From Baekduia alba (GTDB taxonomy: Bacteria > Actinomycetota > Thermoleophilia > Solirubrobacterales > Solirubrobacteraceae): a DNA stretch of 64,000 nucleotides. The notes under the pieces are model-generated. The model saw nothing but the letters and a program-made list of their open reading frames with translations. It ran no database searches and was not told the DNA's origin. Below are positions 8,401-15,770 of this stretch, piece by piece; within the stretch, counting starts at the first letter, position 1, and the number at the start of each line of letters is the position of its first letter. The position numbers were made by a program, and so were the translations under genes. Location of the stretch: positions 4,278,001-4,342,000 of the forward strand of contig NZ_CP114013.1 in assembly GCF_028416635.1 (NCBI RefSeq), read 5' to 3'.

Positions 8401-8410
8401 ACCATAGGAT
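8401..8410. promoter_or_regulatory. Overlapping divergent -10 boxes
   Basis: Only 23 bases separate the two divergent start codons (8393 minus, 8417 plus). TAGGAT on the plus strand (8405-8410) is 6 nt before the enoyl-CoA hydratase ATG, and TATGGT on the minus strand (8401-8406) is 7 nt before the amidotransferase ATG. The two boxes share two bases, so RNA polymerase can hardly occupy both at once, and each -35 region must lie inside the other gene. Confidence 0.6.
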
Positions 8411-8416
8411 GCCCGC

Positions 8417-9217
8417 ATGACGACCCAGCTGGAGACCGTCCGCATCGAACGGCGCGGCGCCGCGGCGACCATCGTGCTGTCCCGACCGGAGACGATGAAC
8501 GCCTGGAACAAGCAGTTCGGGATCGACCTGCGCGCGGCGGTCGACGAGCTGGGCGCCGACGACGGCGTGCGCGTCGTGTGCGTCACCGGCGCCGGGCGCG
8601 GGTTCTCCAGCGGCGCCGACCTGCGCGACATCTCCGACGAGCAGACGCCGCAGGGCCGCCCCGACGTCTACAAGACGCTGACCGAGCGCTACCACCCGAT
8701 CATCACCGGCCTGCGGACGATGCCCAAGCCGGTCGTCGCCGCCGTCAACGGCCCGGCCGTCGGCATCGGGCTGAGCCTCGCGCTGTGCGCCGACCTCGTG
8801 GTCGCCAAGGAGTCGGCCTACTTCCTGCTGGCCTTCGTGAACATCGGCCTGGCGCCCGACGGCGGGTCCTCGCTCTTCGTCCCCGAGCGCGTCGGGTTCA
8901 CGCGCGCGATCGAGATGGCGATGCTCGGCGAGCGGATCGGCGCCCAGCAGGCGGCCGCGTGGGGCCTCATCAACCGGGCCGTCCCGGACGCCGACTTCGA
9001 TGCCGAAGTCGAGGCGCTGGTCGACCGCCTGGCGGACGGCGCGACCGCCGCCTACGCCGGCGTCAAGCGCCAGCTCAACGCCTGGCTGTACGCGCGCATG
9101 GACGGCCAGTTGGAGCTGGAAGCCCAGGTTCAGCAGGAGATGGCGCACTCCGACGACTTCGTCGAGGGCGTCACCGCGTTCCTCCAGAAGCGACCCGCGC
9201 GGTTCGCCGGTCGCTGA
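8417..9217 (+). CDS. Enoyl-CoA hydratase/isomerase family protein (PaaG-like)
   Basis: 266 residues of crotonase fold. SRPETMNAWNKQF near 24-36, GRGFSSGADLRDI (first oxyanion-hole segment, about 60-72), PKPVVAAVNGPAVGIGLSLALCADLVVA (second oxyanion-hole segment) and NIGLAPDGGSS match the family. The IGLAPDGG segment is nearer to 2-(1,2-epoxyphenyl)acetyl-CoA isomerase PaaG and related isomerases than to fatty-acid hydratases, but no other phenylacetate gene is in view. Members hydrate or isomerise enoyl-CoA thioesters in the cytoplasm. ATG at 8417 directly follows the TAGGAT box; no Shine-Dalgarno is present, so a leaderless message is likely. Confidence 0.88.
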   Translation: MTTQLETVRIERRGAAATIVLSRPETMNAWNKQFGIDLRAAVDELGADDGVRVVCVTGAGRGFSSGADLRDISDEQTPQGRPDVYKTLTERYHPIITGLRTMPKPVVAAVNGPAVGIGLSLALCADLVVAKESAYFLLAFVNIGLAPDGGSSLFVPERVGFTRAIEMAMLGERIGAQQAAAWGLINRAVPDADFDAEVEALVDRLADGATAAYAGVKRQLNAWLYARMDGQLELEAQVQQEMAHSDDFVEGVTAFLQKRPARFAGR

Positions 9218-9310
9218 CGGTCCGGCAGACGCCCGCGAACACCCGTACGGTCCCGAACGGAGTGCGCCCGCGCCGGGCCTCTCCGGCGAGCGGTCGTCTG
9301 ACGGCCGTTC

Positions 9311-10363
9311 ATGAATAGAATCCGCGCCGCCTTGGACACCTCTCGCCTTCGCAACCTCATGACTTCGCGCCGCGCCATCAAGACACCTGCTCCGGAGGAG
9401 ACAGCGTCGGTCTCTCGCAGATCGCGCAATCTCATCCTCGCCCTCCTTGCCGTCGTGACGGGCGCGCTGCTCCTGGCGCCCGTCGCCGGGGCGGATCTGC
9501 TGTCTCCGGAGTCGGGCGGTTCGCCGAACGCCGACGACATCGACACGCTCTACTGGATCATCTTCGGCGTCGCCGTCGTGGTGTTCGTCGGGGTCGAGGG
9601 CGTGCTCCTCTACTCCGTCTTCAAGTTCAAGGCGCGCAAGGGCGCCGTCCCGGCCCAGATCCGCGGCAACACGCGGCTGGAGATCGGCTGGACCGTCGGC
9701 GCCGCCGTCATCCTCGTGATCCTCGCGACCGTGACGTTCATCAAGCTCGACGCGATCCGCAACCCGCCGAACTCGAGCGCGAGCGGCCTGCAGCTCGCCG
9801 ACACGAGCCGGCGCCTGCCGCCCAGCGGCAAGTCCTTGAACATCTGCGTCAACGGCCAGCAGTACATCTGGCGGTTCACCTACCAGGAGAACTGCGACCC
9901 GAAGTCGGCCAAGAACCTCGGCGCGCCGTTCTCCTACGAGGAGATGGTCGTCCCGGTCGGCACGACGGTGACGCTGGACATCAACGCCCAGGACGTCGCG
10001 CACTCCTGGTGGATCCCGAAGCTCGGCGGCAAGTTCGACGCCATCCCGGGGTACACGAACCACACCTGGTTCCAGGTCCCGACCAAGTTCGGCGACAAGC
10101 CGGGTGGCACCGTCTTCTTCGGCCAGTGCGCCGAGCTCTGCGGCCGCAACCACGCGAACATGACGGCTCGCGTCCGCGCCGTCTCCGTTCCGGAGTACCA
10201 GAAGTGGCTCGCGCTGCGGAAGGCCAACATCAAGGCGGCCGAGGTGCAGGGCGCCGCTCAGCGCAAGAAGCTGAACGACTCCAACGCCAACAGCCAGCCC
10301 GCCGACTCGGCGGACCCGGGGCAGAACCCGGCGCAAGAAGACCTCTCCACCCCCCAGCCGTAA
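9311..10363 (+). CDS. ctaC: Cytochrome c oxidase subunit II
   Basis: 350 residues from the outermost start. A signal/anchor helix (about 39-60) and two transmembrane helices (about 77-100 and 121-145) precede a cupredoxin CuA domain with ligands His231, Cys273, Cys277, His281 and Met284 (GQCAELCGRNHANM). The subunit takes electrons from cytochrome c at the outer face of the membrane. There is no fused cytochrome c domain, unlike the second subunit II in this window; the C-terminus is a polar Pro/Asp/Asn tail. The start is uncertain: TAGAAT at 9315-9320 lies inside the first codons, so initiation may really be at TTG 9332 or ATG 9359, with all core domains retained. It leads the set ctaC-ctaD-ctaB-two small subunits. 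Confidence 0.93.
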   Translation: MNRIRAALDTSRLRNLMTSRRAIKTPAPEETASVSRRSRNLILALLAVVTGALLLAPVAGADLLSPESGGSPNADDIDTLYWIIFGVAVVVFVGVEGVLLYSVFKFKARKGAVPAQIRGNTRLEIGWTVGAAVILVILATVTFIKLDAIRNPPNSSASGLQLADTSRRLPPSGKSLNICVNGQQYIWRFTYQENCDPKSAKNLGAPFSYEEMVVPVGTTVTLDINAQDVAHSWWIPKLGGKFDAIPGYTNHTWFQVPTKFGDKPGGTVFFGQCAELCGRNHANMTARVRAVSVPEYQKWLALRKANIKAAEVQGAAQRKKLNDSNANSQPADSADPGQNPAQEDLSTPQP

Positions 10364-10387
10364 CCCCCTGAGGATCTGACAGACCGC

Positions 10388-12115
10388 ATGGCCGCCACCG
10401 TCGAAGCACCCACCACCACCGTCGAGCCGATCCCGCAGGTCGCCGCCCGCAAGGTCGACGCGCCCGCCACCGGCTGGACGTCGTGGGTCACCACGACCGA
10501 CCACAAGCGCATCGGGATCATGTACCTGGTCCTGACGTTCGCCTTCTTCATCCTGGGCGGCGTCGAGGCGCTGCTCATCCGCCTGCAGCTCGCGGTCCCC
10601 AACAACGACCTGCTGACGCCGCAGACGTACAACGAGCTGTTCACGATGCACGGGACGACGATGATCTTCCTGTTCGTCGTGCCGGTCATGGCCGGGTTCG
10701 GCAACTACTTCGTGCCGCTGATGATCGGCGCGCGCGACATGGCGTTCCCGAAGCTCAACGCGCTGTCGTTCTGGCTCCTGGCCGCCGGCGGCCTGGTCTT
10801 CTACGCGTCGATCTTCTTCAGCCCGCCCGAGTGCGGCTGGACGTGCTACTCGCCGCTGAGCGACACCGACTACCTGCCGTCGGGCGGCGTGGACGCGTGG
10901 ATCTTCCTCATCCACCTCACGGGCCTCAGCTCGCTGGTGGGCGCCGTCAACTTCTACGCGACGATCGCGAACATGCGCGCGCCCGGCATGGGCTGGGGCC
11001 GCCTGCCGCTGTTCGTCTGGGCGATCCTGACCTACGCGGTCCTGCTGATCCTCGCCCTGCCGGTCATCGCCGCGGCCGTGACGCTGCTGCTGACCGACCG
11101 CCACTTCGGGACGCACTTCTACGACGCGTCCAACGGGGGCTCGCCGCTGCTGTGGCAGCACCTGTTCTGGTTCTTCGGGCACCCCGAGGTGTACATCATG
11201 GTGCTGCCGGGCTTCGGCATCATCTCCGAGGTCCTCCCGGTGTTCTCGCGCAAGCCGATCTTCGGCTACAAGGCGATCGCCGCGGCGACGCTGGTCATCG
11301 CGTTCCTCGGCCTCCTCGTCTGGGCGCACCACATGTTCTCGACCCCGAGCCCGTCGCTCGTGCTCGTGTTCTTCATGATGAGCTCGTTCCTCATCGCGGT
11401 GCCGACCGGCGTCAAGATCTTCAACTGGATCGCGACGCTGTGGCGCGGCACGATCACCTACACGACGTCGCTGCTGTTCGCCGTCGGCTTCATCGGGACG
11501 TTCCTGATCGGCGGCATCACCGGCATCTTCGTCGCGGTGTTCCCGGTCGACTGGCAGCTGACCGACACCTACTTCGTGGTCGCGCACTTCCACTACGTGC
11601 TGATGGGCGGCGCGGTCTTCACGATCTTCTCGGGCCTCTACTACTGGTTCCCGAAGATGACGGGCCGGCTGCTCAGCGAGCCGCTCGGCAAGGCCTCCTT
11701 CTGGCTCATGCTCATCGGCTTCCACGTCACCTTCCTGGTGCAGCACTCGGCCGGCATGGAGGGCATGCCGCGACGGGTCTACGAGTACTCCGACGTCCAG
11801 GACCTGGCGATCCTCAACCTGATCTCGACGATCGGCGCGTTCATCCTCGGCTTCGGCATCCTGCTGACGCTGATCAACGTCCTGATCTCGGTCAAGAAGG
11901 GCGCCGTCGCGGGGCCGGACCCGTGGAAGGCCAACACGCTCGAGTGGTTCACGCAGTCGCCGCCGCCGGTCAACAACTTCGACTCGGTCCCGCGCATCCG
12001 CTCGGTCGAGCCGATGAAGGACATCCGCCGTCAGGTGATCGCGCAGACCGGCGCGCCGGAGCCGGCGTACATGACCGCCATGGAGGCTGGCCGGCTCGCC
12101 GGCGACGGCCACTAG
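10388..12115 (+). CDS. ctaD: Cytochrome c oxidase subunit I
   Basis: 575 residues with twelve predicted helices. Key segments: TMHGTTMIFLFVVPVMAGFGN (low-spin heme a His), FWFFGHPEVYIMVLPGFG (CuB His and the His-Tyr crosslink pair), WAHHMFS (the two further CuB His) and TDTYFVVAHFHYVLMGG (heme a3 and heme a His). The protein reduces oxygen to water and pumps protons. It starts 24 nt after ctaC. The YIMVLPGFG-type helix and the presence of the Tyr place it with A-type heme-copper oxidases. A paralogue lies at 15767-17680, so the cell carries at least two terminal oxidase cores. Confidence 0.96.
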   Translation: MAATVEAPTTTVEPIPQVAARKVDAPATGWTSWVTTTDHKRIGIMYLVLTFAFFILGGVEALLIRLQLAVPNNDLLTPQTYNELFTMHGTTMIFLFVVPVMAGFGNYFVPLMIGARDMAFPKLNALSFWLLAAGGLVFYASIFFSPPECGWTCYSPLSDTDYLPSGGVDAWIFLIHLTGLSSLVGAVNFYATIANMRAPGMGWGRLPLFVWAILTYAVLLILALPVIAAAVTLLLTDRHFGTHFYDASNGGSPLLWQHLFWFFGHPEVYIMVLPGFGIISEVLPVFSRKPIFGYKAIAAATLVIAFLGLLVWAHHMFSTPSPSLVLVFFMMSSFLIAVPTGVKIFNWIATLWRGTITYTTSLLFAVGFIGTFLIGGITGIFVAVFPVDWQLTDTYFVVAHFHYVLMGGAVFTIFSGLYYWFPKMTGRLLSEPLGKASFWLMLIGFHVTFLVQHSAGMEGMPRRVYEYSDVQDLAILNLISTIGAFILGFGILLTLINVLISVKKGAVAGPDPWKANTLEWFTQSPPPVNNFDSVPRIRSVEPMKDIRRQVIAQTGAPEPAYMTAMEAGRLAGDGH

Positions 12116-12140
12116 GCCCTCGCGGTAGGCTCGCCACGCC

Positions 12141-13055
12141 ATGGAGGCGTCACGCGCAACCCCTGCGCCCGCAGCGGCCCCGCTGCCGGCGTCCGGGACC
12201 CGTCAGCTGGTCAGCGACCTCGTCGCCCTGACCAAGCCCAAGGTCCAGTCGCTGCTCCTGCTGACGACGGTGACGACGATGCTCGTCGCCGGCAGCCCGT
12301 CGATCGAGCTGATCGTCGCGACGTGCATCGGCGGGTACATGAGCGCGGGCGGCGCCGGCGCGGTCAACCACTGGTACGACCGCGACATCGACGCGCAGAT
12401 GGCGCGCACCGCCACGCGGCCGATCCCGGCCGGGCGCATCGCGCCGCGCACCGCGCTGTGGTTCGGGATCGGGCTGGGCGTCGCCGGCTTCTTCTGGCTG
12501 TGGCTGACGTCCAACCTGCTCGCGGGCGCGCTGTCGTTCTCCGGCTTCCTGGGCTACACGCTGCTGTACACCGCGTGGCTCAAGCGCCGCACGTGGCAGA
12601 ACATCGTCTGGGGCGGCGCCGCAGGCGCCGTGCCGCCGCTGGTCGGCTGGGCCGCGGTGACCGGTGGTCTCACGGGCCTGCCGATCTACCTGTTCGCGAT
12701 CGTCTTCTTCTGGACGCCGCCGCACTTCTGGGCGCTGTCGATCCTGATGAAGGACGAGTACGCGAAGGTCGGCGTGCCGATGCTGCCGGTCGTGCGCGGC
12801 GAGGGCGAGACGCGCCGCCAGATCCTGCTCTACAGCGTGCTGCTCTACGCGGTCTCGCAGCTGCCGTTCTGCGGCGGCGGCGGGCTGGGCGCGCTCTACG
12901 TCGGCGCCTCGGGCCTCCTGGGCATCGTCTTCATCGCGCTGGCCGTCGGGCTCTATCGCCAGGCCACGCGCAAGGCCGCACTGCGGCTGTACCTGTTCTC
13001 GCTCCTCTACCTCGCGCTGCTCTTCGCGTCGATGGTGGCGGACGTCAAGCTGTAG
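12141..13055 (+). CDS. ctaB: Protoheme IX farnesyltransferase (heme O synthase)
   Basis: 304 residues, about nine helices, UbiA fold. The first polyprenyl-diphosphate site is NHWYDRDIDAQMARTATRP (Asp-rich, about 75-93) and the later loop has FFWTPPHFWALSI..DEY. It transfers a farnesyl group to heme b to give heme O, which is then made into heme A for the oxidases encoded on both sides. TAGGCT at 12126-12131 lies 9 nt before the ATG, so it can also be transcribed on its own as a leaderless message, separate from ctaCD. Confidence 0.96.
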   Translation: MEASRATPAPAAAPLPASGTRQLVSDLVALTKPKVQSLLLLTTVTTMLVAGSPSIELIVATCIGGYMSAGGAGAVNHWYDRDIDAQMARTATRPIPAGRIAPRTALWFGIGLGVAGFFWLWLTSNLLAGALSFSGFLGYTLLYTAWLKRRTWQNIVWGGAAGAVPPLVGWAAVTGGLTGLPIYLFAIVFFWTPPHFWALSILMKDEYAKVGVPMLPVVRGEGETRRQILLYSVLLYAVSQLPFCGGGGLGALYVGASGLLGIVFIALAVGLYRQATRKAALRLYLFSLLYLALLFASMVADVKL

Positions 13056-13081
13056 CCCCGTCTGGGAGAATCTCGACCCGT

Positions 13082-13192
13082 ATGGACCGCAACCTCGCCC
13101 GCAAGAACGTGCGCACCGGCCTGATCGCCGGCGCGGTGTGCTTCGTCATGTTCGGCCTGACCTTCGTCGCCGCGGCGATCTACGTCTCGTGA
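13082..13192 (+). CDS. Small single-helix membrane protein, probable oxidase accessory subunit
   Basis: A 36-codon reading frame, MDRNLARKN then a hydrophobic helix (about 12-35). It starts 26 nt after ctaB and its stop overlaps the GTG of the next small gene (GTGA). Small one-helix proteins in this place are often accessory subunits of actinobacterial cytochrome oxidases, but there is no diagnostic motif. Support comes from position, coupling and a charged N-terminus followed by a clean helix. Confidence 0.6.
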   Translation: MDRNLARKNVRTGLIAGAVCFVMFGLTFVAAAIYVS

Positions 13193-13425
13193 GCCACGAC
13201 CCGGACATCCCGCCCGTCGGTGAGGAGATCCACCTCCCCGGCGGCTCGATCCAGCCGCTGCTGCTGACGATCGGCATCACCGCCGCCCTGGTCGGCGTCA
13301 CGACGACCTGGTGGCTCACGGGCGCCGGCGGCGTCCTGGCGGTGTGGGTGATCCTGCGCTGGATCGCCGACACGCGCCGCGACATCGCCGAGCTCCCGCT
13401 CCACCACGACGCCGAGCACCACTAG
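13189..13425 (+). CDS. Cytochrome c oxidase subunit IV-like small membrane protein
   Basis: 78 residues. The segment GEEIHLPGGSIQPLLLTIGI followed by two hydrophobic helices (about 22-40 and 42-58) is the pattern of the small subunit IV found in actinobacterial and Chloroflexi oxidase operons (IHLP.PS..P...A.G). It ends in a charged, His-rich tail (LHHDAEHH). The GTG start overlaps the previous stop, so both small subunits are made from the ctaC-ctaD-ctaB transcript. It probably stabilises the complex. Confidence 0.75.
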   Translation: MSHDPDIPPVGEEIHLPGGSIQPLLLTIGITAALVGVTTTWWLTGAGGVLAVWVILRWIADTRRDIAELPLHHDAEHH

Positions 13426-13454
13426 CGCGCCGTTGGCATAGGCCTTGACTTGCC

Positions 13455-13482
13455 GGAGGGCGGGCGCGCGCGTTCGCCCTTC
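13455..13482 (+). terminator. Probable terminator hairpin after the first oxidase set
   Basis: GGAGGGCG (13455-13462) pairs with CGCCCTTC (13475-13482) with one G-U pair and a 12-nt loop, 30 nt beyond the last small-subunit gene and before the convergent CBS gene. No good T-run follows, which is common in such GC-rich genomes. Confidence 0.4.
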
Positions 13483-13540
13483 GTCGTTCCTGGGCGCCTT
13501 CTAGGCCTCCATGGCGCCGACGGAGGCGGCGGTGTGCTCG

Positions 13541-13673
13541 GGCACGTCGCAGATCGCGCGCACTATCCAGCCGACTGGCCGACGGACGCCCCGGCGGGCA
13601 CGTCGCAGATCGCGCCGCGCTATCCAGCCGACTGGCCGACGGACGCCCCGGCGGGCACGTCGCAGATCGCGCC
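13541..13673. repeat. Tandem repeat of 56-57 bp over the 3' end of the CBS-domain gene
   Basis: GGCACGTCGCAGATCGCG begins at 13541, 13597 and 13654; two full units plus a partial third. Read on the minus strand, the first unit is the last 18 codons of the CBS gene (AICDVP...), ending in the TAG at 13620. The two further copies are out of frame behind the stop. The farthest copy continues into AICDVPEHTAASVGAMEA and a TAG at 13501, which looks like the original gene end. Confidence 0.85.
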
Positions 13674-14045
13674 GTCGTCGGTCCAGCAGCGCACCACGTC
13701 GCGGACCGACAGGATCCCGCGGATCTCGCCGGCATCGGTCACGATCAGGTGGCGGAAGCCGCCGCGCACCATCGCCGCGGCCGCCTCTTCCAGCGACCAC
13801 TCCGGCGAGGCGAAGACGACCTCCTGGGTCAGGTGGTCGCCGACCAGCTCGGCGTCGACGTCCTGGCCCTTGCCGATCGCGTCGAGCACGTCGCGCTCGG
13901 TCAGGATCCCCGGTCCCATGGCATCCGGGTCCAACACGACCGCCGCGCCGACGTGCCGATCGGACATCGCCTTGGCGGCGGCTCGAAGGGTGTGGCCGGG
14001 GCCCACGGTGAGGACCATGCTGCTCATGCCGTCACGCACCTGCAT
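13620..14045 (-). CDS. CBS-domain pair protein with repeat-altered C-terminus
   Basis: 141 residues: two CBS motifs (about 8-60 and 68-124), with GPGILTERDVLDAIGKG and IRGILSVRDVVRCW, the typical GxxT/SxxD nucleotide-binding ends. Such stand-alone Bateman modules bind adenine nucleotides and report energy state; the target is unknown. AAGGAG stands about 10 nt before the ATG, so this gene, unlike many here, has a Shine-Dalgarno and a 5' leader. The last residues GASVGQSAG arise from a tandem duplication of the gene end (13541-13673); the presumed original tail EHTAASVGAMEA is now untranslated. It is divergent from an AraC-type regulator across a gap with twin TTGCAA sites. Confidence 0.85.
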   Translation of the reverse strand: MQVRDGMSSMVLTVGPGHTLRAAAKAMSDRHVGAAVVLDPDAMGPGILTERDVLDAIGKGQDVDAELVGDHLTQEVVFASPEWSLEEAAAAMVRGGFRHLIVTDAGEIRGILSVRDVVRCWTDDGAICDVPAGASVGQSAG

Positions 14046-14073
14046 CCTGAGATCGCTCCTTCGTCCTCCGCGC

Positions 14074-14103
14074 TTGCAACGATTGCCTCAAGGTTGCAAT
14101 CTA
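14074..14103. promoter_or_regulatory. Twin TTGCAA sites overlapping the CBS gene promoter
   Basis: TTGCAA occurs at 14075-ish and 14094-14099, flanked to form TTGCAAC...GTTGCAA arms 12 nt apart. TAGATT on the minus strand (14098-14103) is a plausible -10 box for the CBS gene, so the sites overlap or directly follow it. The block is unusually AT-rich for this DNA and lies between the CBS gene and the divergent AraC-type regulator, the obvious candidate binder. Confidence 0.5.
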
Positions 14104-14185
14104 GCAGCGTCGCCCACGACCGCCAACGGGTCCGCCGGGCCGGCGATGATCCGAAGGCGCACGCGCCACGTATCCCCCGCACGTC

Positions 14186-14581
14186 ATGCACCGACCAGCC
14201 ACCATCCGCCTGCGAACCAGCCTCTTCGAAGACGCGGTCGCGATCGTCGAGAGCGAGTACGCCCAGGACCTGTCGCTCGACGACATCGCCCGCCGCGTCG
14301 CGTCCTCCCGACGCCAGCTCCAGCGCGCCTACTCCGAGATCGGCGAGACCACCTTCCGGGAGCACCTGACGGCCGTGCGCATGGACCGTGCGGCCGAGCT
14401 GCTGCGGATCCGCGGCCTCACCGTGAGAGATGTCGCCCACCGCGTGGGCTACCGCCAGCCCGCCCAGTTCGCCAAGGCGTTCCGCCGTCATCACGGCATC
14501 GCGCCGTCCGATTTCCGCGCCAGTGGGCGGTTCTCGCGCCCTGAGGCCGTCCCCGCGACGGCCGACGACGCCGCCGCCTAG
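14186..14581 (+). CDS. Stand-alone AraC-family HTH transcriptional regulator
   Basis: 131 residues made almost only of the AraC double HTH: LSLDDIARRVASSRRQLQRAYSEIGETTFREHLTAVRMDRAAELL followed by TVRDVAHRVGYRQPAQFAKAFRRHHGIAPSDFR. There is no N-terminal sensing domain, so it may act constitutively, or pair with a sensor protein such as the divergent CBS protein (inference). ATG at 14186. It lies before the second oxidase operon, which begins 83 nt downstream on the same strand. Confidence 0.88.
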   Translation: MHRPATIRLRTSLFEDAVAIVESEYAQDLSLDDIARRVASSRRQLQRAYSEIGETTFREHLTAVRMDRAAELLRIRGLTVRDVAHRVGYRQPAQFAKAFRRHHGIAPSDFRASGRFSRPEAVPATADDAAA

Positions 14582-14663
14582 CGCCGCCGACACGCCCACC
14601 GAGGTCTGTCGGCACGATCACGCGTTGCGTGTCGTCGGTCCCGGCGCATAGGATCGCCGGGCT

Positions 14664-15770
14664 ATGGGTGAGGAGAGCACTCGAGCGGAGGCCGATCCCC
14701 TGGGAGGACGGGGAGGCCGACGCACCATCACGAAGATGGTGATCGTCGGCCTCATCGCGTCAGTTCTGGGCATCGCTCTCGGGCTCGTCATCGATTGGTT
14801 CCCCGCACAGGGGTCAGAGCAGGCGAAGAAGATCGACACGTTCTGGGACGTGTTGATCATCTGCTCGGTCCCCGTGTTCGTCCTCGTGACGGGCGTCGTG
14901 CTCTACTCGGCCCGGTACTTCCGGATGCGCCCCGGGGAGGAGAACCTCGACGGGCCGCCGATCCACGGCAACACGCGCCTCGAGGTCGTCTGGACCGCGA
15001 TCCCGGCGATCATGCTGATGGCGCTGTGCACCTACGCCTACCTCGTGCTGCACGACATCGAGAAGGCGCCGGCCGCCGGCAACGAGCGCCAGATCCAGGT
15101 CAACGGCCAGCAGTTCACGTGGACCTTCGACTACAACGAGGGCGGCAAGAAGTTCTCGTCGGCGCAGCTCTACGTGCCCGAGGGCGAGTCGGTCAAGTTC
15201 AACGTCAAGACCCGCGACGTGCTCCACGACTTCTGGGTCCCGGCGTGGCGGATGAAGATCGACGCCGTGCCGGGCATCACGACGAACTACCGGGTCACGC
15301 CGATCAAGCTCGGCACCTACCCCGTCGTCTGCGCCGAGCTCTGCGGCCTCGGGCACGCCTTCATGCGCCAGACCGCGCACGTGCTGCCCAAGGCCCAGTA
15401 CGCCGCCTGGGTCAAGAAGATGTCGGCGCCCGCGGCGGGCGGCGCGGCGGCCGGTGGCGCGGGCGGCGCGGCTCCGGCCGTCGACGCCAAGGCCCTCTTC
15501 CAGCAGGGTGAGACGCAGACCGGCGCGACCGCCTGCGGCGGCTGCCACAAGCTCGCCGACGCGGGGACGGCCGGCGGCGTCGGCCCGGAACTCGACCAGG
15601 TGCTCAAGGGCAAGGACGCGGCGTTCATCAAGGAGTCGATCCTGAACCCGAACGCCGAGATCGCCGCGGGGTTCGACAAGGGGATCATGCCCGACACCTA
15701 CAGCAAGCTCCTGACCGGCCCTGAGGTCGACGCGCTCGTCAAGTACCTGGAGGAGGTGGCGGCCAAGTGA
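14664..15770 (+). CDS. coxB: Cytochrome c oxidase subunit II with fused cytochrome c (caa3 type)
   Basis: 368 residues. Two transmembrane helices (about 25-45 and 60-85, then 105-130) precede a CuA domain with Cys223, Cys227, His231 and Met234 (CAELCGLGHAFM). After an Ala/Gly linker (about 253-272) comes a C-type cytochrome domain with the heme site CGGCH at 291-295 and a probable axial Met near 342 (GIMPDTYS). This is the caa3 arrangement: the fused cytochrome feeds CuA directly. TAGGAT (14649-14654) is 9 nt before the ATG, so the operon probably starts with a leaderless message. The stop overlaps the GTG of subunit I (GTGA). Confidence 0.95.
   Translation: MGEESTRAEADPLGGRGGRRTITKMVIVGLIASVLGIALGLVIDWFPAQGSEQAKKIDTFWDVLIICSVPVFVLVTGVVLYSARYFRMRPGEENLDGPPIHGNTRLEVVWTAIPAIMLMALCTYAYLVLHDIEKAPAAGNERQIQVNGQQFTWTFDYNEGGKKFSSAQLYVPEGESVKFNVKTRDVLHDFWVPAWRMKIDAVPGITTNYRVTPIKLGTYPVVCAELCGLGHAFMRQTAHVLPKAQYAAWVKKMSAPAAGGAAAGGAGGAAPAVDAKALFQQGETQTGATACGGCHKLADAGTAGGVGPELDQVLKGKDAAFIKESILNPNAEIAAGFDKGIMPDTYSKLLTGPEVDALVKYLEEVAAK

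Noticed and set aside
8261-12142. Very long minus-strand open frame opposite the oxidase genes
   Set aside because: It is the antisense shadow of ctaC/ctaD and neighbours: Arg/Asp/Glu/Gly-rich, no domain, no start signal.
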